This document shows positions 43,485-47,460 of a DNA stretch of 47,460 nt, one piece after another. The stretch comes from an uncultured bacterium. Lineage in GTDB: Bacteria; Verrucomicrobiota; Kiritimatiellia; RFP12; UBA1067. How positions within the stretch are numbered: the stretch's first letter is position 1; the number at the start of each line of letters is the position of its first letter. The position numbers and the translations under genes are program-made. The notes beneath the pieces are model-generated. The model did not search any database, was not told the DNA's origin, and worked only from the letters and a program-made list of their open reading frames with translations. The stretch spans positions 2,073 to 49,532 of the forward strand of contig CADCAK010000013.1 of assembly GCA_902799385.1 (NCBI GenBank), written 5' to 3'.

Positions 43485-44602
43485 GGCTTGCGCCACTTCT
43501 TCGGGGAAACGCCTTCCGTGTCCCTAAAGATGTTGGTGAAATACGCCGGGTTGCAGAAGCCGAGCTTGTTGGCGATCTCGGCGAGCGAGAGATCGGTGGA
43601 CGCCATCAGCCGCTTTGCCTCGTCCAGCCTAAGTCGCATAAGCATCTTGGACGGCGACAGTCCTATGTCGCCTGCGAAGGCGCGGTCCAGCGCGGCGCGT
43701 GAGACGCCAAGGCGCTCCACTAACTGCGCGGTGGACGGCGGGTTCGCCAACGCGTCCATGTAGATGTCCCGCACGCGGCGGACAATGTCGGAAGATATGG
43801 CGAGCGCATCCGTAGATGCCCGTTCCGTCACGCCCTTTGGCTTTATGAGGATAGGCTTGGCAGGCGGCTTGCCGCCGTTCATCAGCCGTTCCAGAAGGGC
43901 GGCTCCGGCGTATCCTATTCGGTGGATGTCGTGCTGCACTGAGGAAATCGGCACGGCCTGGTTCTCGCAAATCACCGTGTCGTCGCCGACGCCAAGCACT
44001 GCAACGTCGCTTGGAACCGACAGCCCCGACTCGATTGCGGCGGATTCGACGCGTGAGGCGTCGGCGTCGTCGAAGCAGAACACGGCAAGCGGACGCGGCG
44101 CATGGCGGAGCTTGTTCGCAAGCCAGCGCGACAGGGCGTTCCAGTCGTCGGCGCCGGACTTGCGCGAGGCGAGCGCCCATGCCCACTTTTCGCAGTTGCC
44201 CTCCATCGCCTCTGAGAACGCCGCATATCGCAGTTCGTGCTGGTTTCCCCATCCCGTAGAGAACCACGCCGCGTTTTTGTATCGCTTCAACTTGAAATGC
44301 TCTGCGGCCATGCGTCCAATTGCCGCGTTGTCTCCTGCGACGCGTGGCATCTTTACGTCGGGGCGCGTCAGGCTGAGGTCGACGGTGTGGACTCCCTGGC
44401 GGCGAAGTCGGCGCACGTATGAAATCCCCGCGTCGTCGCGAAGGGTAACGAGCGCGCCGTCGCCCCTCCATCCGTCGAACGAGTGGGTGAGATGGTCGGC
44501 GATTGTGAGATGCCACGATTTCGCCTTTGCAAAGAGGGCAATGCCCTCCAACCGCCTTGGGTTCGACGGCGTGAGTAGCAGCAGTACGTTTCGCATCTTC
44601 AT
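43466..44602 (-). CDS. XylR-like AraC-family transcriptional regulator
   Basis: 378 aa. Residues 1-~265 are a LacI/periplasmic-binding-like effector domain (GDNAAIGRMAAEHF, VGDDTVICENQAVPISSV). Residues ~275-378 are an AraC/XylS double helix-turn-helix (GVSRAALDRAFAGDIG, LSLAEIANKLGFCNPAYFTNIF, GVSPKKW). The architecture matches XylR. It starts at ATG 44602, only ~2 nt after the predicted transcription start, with no Shine-Dalgarno: a likely leaderless mRNA. Convergent with the G1P operon, with a 19-base overlap. It likely controls that operon and itself, given shared sequence words in both promoter regions. The effector is unknown; a sugar or glycerol phosphate is possible. Confidence 0.88.
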   Translation of the reverse strand: MKMRNVLLLLTPSNPRRLEGIALFAKAKSWHLTIADHLTHSFDGWRGDGALVTLRDDAGISYVRRLRRQGVHTVDLSLTRPDVKMPRVAGDNAAIGRMAAEHFKLKRYKNAAWFSTGWGNQHELRYAAFSEAMEGNCEKWAWALASRKSGADDWNALSRWLANKLRHAPRPLAVFCFDDADASRVESAAIESGLSVPSDVAVLGVGDDTVICENQAVPISSVQHDIHRIGYAGAALLERLMNGGKPPAKPILIKPKGVTERASTDALAISSDIVRRVRDIYMDALANPPSTAQLVERLGVSRAALDRAFAGDIGLSPSKMLMRLRLDEAKRLMASTDLSLAEIANKLGFCNPAYFTNIFRDTEGVSPKKWRKPYDLRA

Positions 44603-44610
44603 GGTACGGT

Positions 44611-44639
44611 ATTATATCACCCCATCCCAAAAAACGCAA
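44611..44639 (-). promoter_or_regulatory. Promoter of the AraC-type regulator
   Basis: On the minus strand TTGCGT (44639-44634), a 17-base spacer and TATAAT (44616-44611) preceded by TGA. Predicted start near 44604 for an ATG at 44602, so essentially leaderless. Confidence 0.75.
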
Positions 44640-44664
44640 GTATAGGCGAGGAATTGCAAGTGTA
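44635..44664. promoter_or_regulatory. Candidate AraC-type operator (direct repeat, 20-bp period)
   Basis: CGCAAGTATA (44635-44644) and TGCAAGTGTA (44655-44664) are direct repeats exactly 20 bases apart, two helical turns, the usual geometry for AraC/XylR-type sites. The first copy overlaps the regulator's -35, which suggests autoregulation. Similar words lie upstream of the glycerophosphodiesterase operon (38874-38889). Confidence 0.5.
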
Positions 44665-44683
44665 TTCCAGCATTTGGCAGCAA

Positions 44684-44713
44684 TTGATGTCGTGCCATCT
44701 TTTTTGGTATAAT
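44684..44713 (+). promoter_or_regulatory. Promoter of the DUF3791/DUF3990 module
   Basis: TTGATG (44684-44689), an 18-base spacer and TATAAT (44708-44713) preceded by TGG. Predicted start near 44720, three bases before the ATG at 44723, so the first gene is probably read from a leaderless mRNA. Confidence 0.75.
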
Positions 44714-44722
44714 ACGACCGCC

Positions 44723-44935
44723 ATGAGCGACAAGAGAATCAACAATTCGATTTTCATCATGTTCCTGCTGTCGGGAGCATATTGTGCCGCTCACAACATT
44801 TCTACCAAGGAATTTCTTGCCCTCGACGACAAGTATGCGATTTTGAATTATATAGCCGAATGTCCCGATGTATTCGATTCAATGACCGAGGAAGAAATGG
44901 TCAAGGAGATAGACGAATATGTCAAGGGCGTTTGA
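44723..44935 (+). CDS. DUF3791-family small protein (putative antitoxin)
   Basis: 70 aa. The C-terminal half (ILNYIAECPDVFDSMTEEEM, then VKEIDEYVKG) fits DUF3791, a small acidic helical protein usually found next to DUF3990. No ribosome binding site: start of transcription is predicted ~3 nt upstream, so leaderless translation is likely. The gene end overlaps the DUF3990 gene by 17 bases. By position and family company it is a likely antitoxin or partner. No direct evidence of that function can be read from the sequence. Confidence 0.75.
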   Translation: MSDKRINNSIFIMFLLSGAYCAAHNISTKEFLALDDKYAILNYIAECPDVFDSMTEEEMVKEIDEYVKGV

Positions 44936-45479
44936 ACAACCTCTCTATCACGGCACGATTGAGGCGATTCAGCGAATTGACGTGTCGCGCGGCAGGGCGC
45001 ATAAAGACTTCGGCAGGGGCTTTTACATGTCGATGACTCCAAAACAGGCAATCGGCATGATGCACAAGAAGCTTCGCGAAGCTGTGAGAAGGAGCCGCAA
45101 TGCAGAACGTAGCGAGTTTGTCGAGCATTTGTACAGGGTTCAGCTGAAGCCGTCTTTCGAATCGGAACTCAAGGTGAAGGTGTTCGACATCGCTGACATG
45201 GAGTGGCTTGAGTTCATTTTGATGTGTCGTGAATCAGAACTTCCACACCCACATGGATTCGACATTGTCATCGGGCCTACTGCTGATGACGACACGCTTG
45301 TTTCATTGCAAAACTACTGGAAGGGCGTGTATGGCCCGATTGGGTCGGTGGCTGCCAAGATGGCCCTGCTTTCGGTTCTTGAACCTGAGAATCTTGGAAT
45401 TCAATGTTGTTTGTGCTCCAAGGAAAGTGAATCTTCGGTAATGACATTTGCACCGGTCAACTGGAAAATGTATGTATGA
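44919..45479 (+). CDS. DUF3990 protein, ADP-ribosyltransferase-fold (putative toxin)
   Basis: 186 aa. LYHGTIEAI (His11) and KDFGRGFYMSMTPKQAI (Tyr36) match the first two elements of the H-Y-[EDQ] ADP-ribosyltransferase pattern. GIQCCLCS near the C-terminus (Gln162) sits where DUF3990 proteins have QYCF, the third element. Family assignment is by motif memory; NAD-dependent activity is inferred. It starts inside the DUF3791 gene and ends in an ATGA overlap with the next gene, typical of a toxin-antitoxin-like operon. The region is visibly more AT-rich than the neighbouring metabolic operons, consistent with transfer. Confidence 0.78.
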   Translation: MSRAFEQPLYHGTIEAIQRIDVSRGRAHKDFGRGFYMSMTPKQAIGMMHKKLREAVRRSRNAERSEFVEHLYRVQLKPSFESELKVKVFDIADMEWLEFILMCRESELPHPHGFDIVIGPTADDDTLVSLQNYWKGVYGPIGSVAAKMALLSVLEPENLGIQCCLCSKESESSVMTFAPVNWKMYV

Positions 45480-45727
45480 CAGACGGGAAGATAAAAGTTG
45501 TAACCGGTGGCAAAGTTATTGAGCTGACGCGCTATCTCATGTCGCGCGACGGAACAGCGCAGGATGTGGCATACCACAAACTTTGCGGGATGAAATTGTT
45601 CGAATTGCTGTCAGATTCCGAGACAAGACTATATCTTGAAAGCGATGATTATCTGAAATTGGCGTGTGCGTCGGAACTTGACCATGGTCTTGACGCACTG
45701 TATGATTTCATAAAGCCAGAGGTATAA
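45476..45727 (+). CDS. Small third gene of the DUF3990 module
   Basis: 83 aa, ATG overlapping the DUF3990 stop (ATGA). Not firmly recognised. The middle and end (LCGMKLFELLSDSETRLYLE, then SDDYL) recall small helical proteins found in DUF3990 operons with a T-x-LY-x-ES pattern. The C-terminus is ELDHGLDALYDFIKPEV. It may be a second antitoxin or chaperone-like partner. Coupled translation supports a shared complex, but the role is not shown. Confidence 0.65.
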   Translation: MTDGKIKVVTGGKVIELTRYLMSRDGTAQDVAYHKLCGMKLFELLSDSETRLYLESDDYLKLACASELDHGLDALYDFIKPEV

Positions 45728-45967
45728 CAGCACCAATATCTGCAGTGTGTCTCTTTGCGTGGATGTGACACTAATGGCGAGTGAAATCTGGCGTGGCGGT
45801 GACAAATTGCGTCCGACTCGCTTCCCCGCCAAGTTTTGCGACAGCAAAAAGGGAATGTTGTGGCATTATTTGGCATAGCGCATCGAATTTCTTGTCGAAA
45901 ATGTGCAAAGTGCTATTGTATTTGCGTCAAAAATGTGCTATCATATTTTGCGAAAGGGCGATATTAG
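45728..45967 (+). other. AT-rich intergenic stretch with weak promoter-like site
   Basis: No gene supported. A 34-codon ATG frame at 45774-45878 has no recognisable product. TGC-TATCAT at 45936-45944 is a near-consensus extended -10, positioned to read into the ATPase remnant. AATGTGCAAAGTGCTATTG and AAAATGTGCTATCA (45900-45944) repeat the same words, suggesting an old promoter duplication. Confidence 0.4.
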
Positions 45968-46260
45968 ATGAAAAGAGATGTAGAAATTGAGTTTTCTCGC
46001 TGGAAGGAGAGAGGAAATCGTAAACCTATTGGGCAGAGCGAGCCGACAGGGAAATAGATTTCGTTCTCCAGCACGGAGACAATGCCGTGCCTGTGGAAGT
46101 CAAGGCCGGCGGCGACAAACGCGCATCGTCCTTCAAGGGCTATGTCAATTCCAAAAAACCGAAGTTTGCAATTCGTTTTTCCGAGCGCAACCTCAAGAAG
46201 GATGGAGCCTTCGTGAACATCCCGCTGTATCTGGCGCCGCGGTTCGCAAAGTGCTTTTGA
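45968..46260 (+). pseudogene. Internally deleted DUF4143-type AAA ATPase gene
   Basis: The ATG frame at 45968 reads MKRDVEIEFSRWKERGNRKP, typical of the start of the AAA+ATPase/DUF4143 family, which normally continues into a Walker A. Instead, at ~46030-46042, the sequence jumps in another frame to the C-terminal part of the same family: REIDFVLQHGDNAVPVEVKA, a nuclease-like block, then NIPLYLAPRFAKCF and a stop at 46258-46260. About 300 codons of the usual ~390-430-aa protein are missing, and the two ends are out of frame. The reading frame from 45968 stops at ~46057. It is a decayed remnant. Ends of the deletion cannot be fixed to the base. Confidence 0.85.
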
Positions 46261-46337
46261 TGCTTAAAAAAGGTCTTTCGTGGGGAGAGTCCCAGCGAAA
46301 CCGATGTAATGGTATCTCATACAAGCTGTAGCTTCTT

Positions 46338-46373
46338 ACTCCCGGGGATGTGAGGCTCATACTCCCAGGGATG
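46338..46373. repeat. Two direct copies of ACTCCCRGGGATG
   Basis: ACTCCCGGGGATG (46338-46350) and ACTCCCAGGGATG (46361-46373) differ at one base and are 23 bases apart, the same spacing class as the arrays at both ends of the window. Noncoding. Confidence 0.5.
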
Positions 46374-46439
46374 CTTAGCGGCATTCAGCTTCGACCCTTT
46401 GACTCCAGCTGGTTAGCCACCAACCATCAACTGCCAAAA

Positions 46440-46555
46440 TCTCGTGTAGGAAAGTCAAACCCTCCGTGTAGGGAGAGCGCCCACCCCGTGCGAGGAGAAC
46501 GCCCATCCCGTGCAGAGGGAACGCGTCTCCCGTGCGGGCGGACTCATGCTTGTCC
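46440..46555. repeat. Degenerate ~22-bp tandem repeat array
   Basis: About five units of roughly 22 bases, each opening with (C)TCCGTG or CCCGTGC and followed by an AG/GA-rich and a CGCCCA or CGTCT part (units near 46440, 46462, 46484, 46507 and 46529). Units are only partly conserved and there are no unique spacers, so it is not a CRISPR. It is probably a dispersed intergenic repeat family. The rest of 46261-46574 shows no gene. Confidence 0.6.
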
Positions 46556-46574
46556 CCGCCAGTTCGTTCAAACT

Positions 46575-47321
46575 TCAATCCGGCAGGTCCGCCTCGGGAT
46601 AGGCCATAAGTTCGTTGATGGTGTTGGTGACATAGTTTGTCAGCAGTGGATTCCAGCATCTATTTTGAGCCGCCCGCATGACTGCAAGACGACGTTTACT
46701 GTACTGATAAGTTGGATCGGCAGTGCAAATTGCCTCATCGAGGCTTTTATGCATTATGCTTACGTTCTGAGCATAGTCAACTGCAGCGGTTAAACATGCT
46801 GGCTTAAGATATGCAATGCTTGGAGATGTTGAGACTTCTTTAAGCAGCCACTCACACAAATCCGATCGGTTGTAATCCATTATTTGAGTAACGGAATTAG
46901 TAATGGCAAAATAACTCTGAGCTACCGCAATAGAATTGCTTGTCACGCCCTCGATGCGCAGAACTGCCCTTACCGCCCTATTGCCGACAGCGGGGTTCGT
47001 TGCGCAGGAACAAAGGAACGGCAACTGCTCGCTCGTCCCATATTTCTCGAGCTGCCACATGGCCATTTCGGCATACCATGCATCGTTCGTCTGGGCAAGT
47101 TCAACGAGGATTCGCGCAAGCCTGTTTGTGTCACCGTTTACGTCGAGCGCATCTATCAGTTCTGGCCTGCGCGGCCCTGGCCCTTCCGCCCGCCGCCCGC
47201 CGCACTTCGGGGCGAGGCGCATAACAACGTCCTTCATAATCGCCGAGTCCTCGGAAGTCAAGGCATAGCCTTCAAGCGCAAACGCCAGCAGCAACGCTAC
47301 AGTCAAAGTCTTGCAGTGCAT
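46575..47321 (-). CDS. Secreted protein of unknown function
   Basis: 248 aa when started at ATG 47321, which has AAGGAG (minus strand; 47335-47330) 8 bases upstream; ATG 47327 is too close to it. A signal peptide is clear (TLTVALLLAFALEGYA). The mature part is alpha-helical, with HEAT-like short repeats (NRLARILVELAQTNDAWYAE, TSEQLPFLCSCATNPAVGNR). A GC-rich stretch encoding GGRRAEGPGPRRPEL (47155-47205) is out of keeping with the flanks and may be an insert. Family not recognised; probably an envelope or periplasmic scaffold-type protein. Confidence 0.7.
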   Translation of the reverse strand: MHCKTLTVALLLAFALEGYALTSEDSAIMKDVVMRLAPKCGGRRAEGPGPRRPELIDALDVNGDTNRLARILVELAQTNDAWYAEMAMWQLEKYGTSEQLPFLCSCATNPAVGNRAVRAVLRIEGVTSNSIAVAQSYFAITNSVTQIMDYNRSDLCEWLLKEVSTSPSIAYLKPACLTAAVDYAQNVSIMHKSLDEAICTADPTYQYSKRRLAVMRAAQNRCWNPLLTNYVTNTINELMAYPEADLPD

Positions 47322-47460
47322 TGTCATTTCTCCTTATCTGGAGCCAACAGGGTCAGCAACTGTAGATTGCCACAGGTACGCCAAGCAAAGCTCGGCAGAA
47401 CTAATAGCGGAAGGAGCTATATCGTAAAGAAATCGACATACGATTAGGACATATCCGCCG
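47322..47460. other. Right-edge intergenic sequence
   Basis: Upstream region of the minus-strand secreted protein. It holds that gene's ribosome binding site (47330-47335). No convincing -10/-35 or further gene start is seen before the window ends. Confidence 0.4.

Noticed and set aside
46440..46555. CRISPR array
   Set aside because: Units are degenerate and adjacent with no unique spacers of constant length, and no cas gene is in the window.
46350..46793. 147-codon plus-strand frame (Pro/Arg/Cys-rich)
   Set aside because: Its sequence is produced by the tandem repeat array and the antisense of the minus-strand secreted protein; no ribosome binding site.

Overview
The window looks like a chromosomal segment of a GC-rich, Gram-negative, gut- or rumen-type bacterium, most likely of the Kiritimatiellae/Verrucomicrobiota (PVC) group. 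This is an inference from gene content: very long secreted proteins with beta-rich modules, DUF4091 hydrolase, 'FLGWAKS...VYKNGQ' InlB-like repeats, many carbohydrate-active enzymes, lipoproteins and a DUF3990/DUF3791 module. No rRNA or tRNA gene was seen that could fix the taxonomy.

Layout. 1-500 is intergenic (repeat/hairpin at the left edge, then a promoter and a long leader). 501-2579 is a secreted F5/8C + DUF4091 (GH123-like) hydrolase. 2645-9836 holds three secreted proteins with different N-terminal modules (LRR/PPC; PPC/BACON/thioredoxin-like; clan CD C13-like protease), all with a C-terminal triplet of one ~85-residue repeat. The protease gene overlaps a 1578-aa multidomain glycosyltransferase (several GT-A domains + a CDP-glycerol glycerophosphotransferase-like GT-B domain). 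Then come an unknown 178-aa protein, a 2816-aa C10-protease/SGNH-esterase giant and a 1136-aa SGNH-sialate esterase-GH20 fusion. Together 2645-26977 reads as an outward-facing block for breaking down glycoproteins or mucin-like glycans and building surface glycan.

27043-30499 is a housekeeping operon (gpmI-rbfA-truB-ribF). 30472-32519 on the minus strand is a UDP-glucuronate 4-epimerase + glycosyltransferase pair. It shares a very tight back-to-back promoter region with a plus-strand operon (32599-36996: SUMF1-fold protein, lipoprotein with a degenerate hydrolase elbow, nitroreductase, polysaccharide pyruvyl transferase/GT2 fusion). 37133-38842 is a GH36-type alpha-galactosidase. 38974-43484 is a compact four-gene operon: glycerophosphodiesterase lipoprotein, sn-glycerol-1-phosphate dehydrogenase (AraM/EgsA), NagD/AraL-type HAD phosphatase, and a GlpT-type transporter with the substrate-binding residues conserved. 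A convergent XylR-like AraC regulator (43466-44602) follows. I read this as a possible catabolic route for glycerophosphodiesters and sn-glycerol-1-phosphate, which is the most interesting candidate system here.

The right end (44723-47460) is visibly more AT-rich in part and accessory: a three-gene DUF3791/DUF3990 (ADP-ribosyltransferase-fold) toxin-antitoxin-like module, an internally deleted DUF4143-type ATPase gene, degenerate 22-23 bp tandem repeats and a secreted protein of unknown function. Two window-wide themes stand out. Nearly every transcription unit has a TGN-TATAAT extended -10 promoter, and several starts have almost no leader. Short GC-rich or minisatellite-like segments are inserted in frame into otherwise conserved enzymes.
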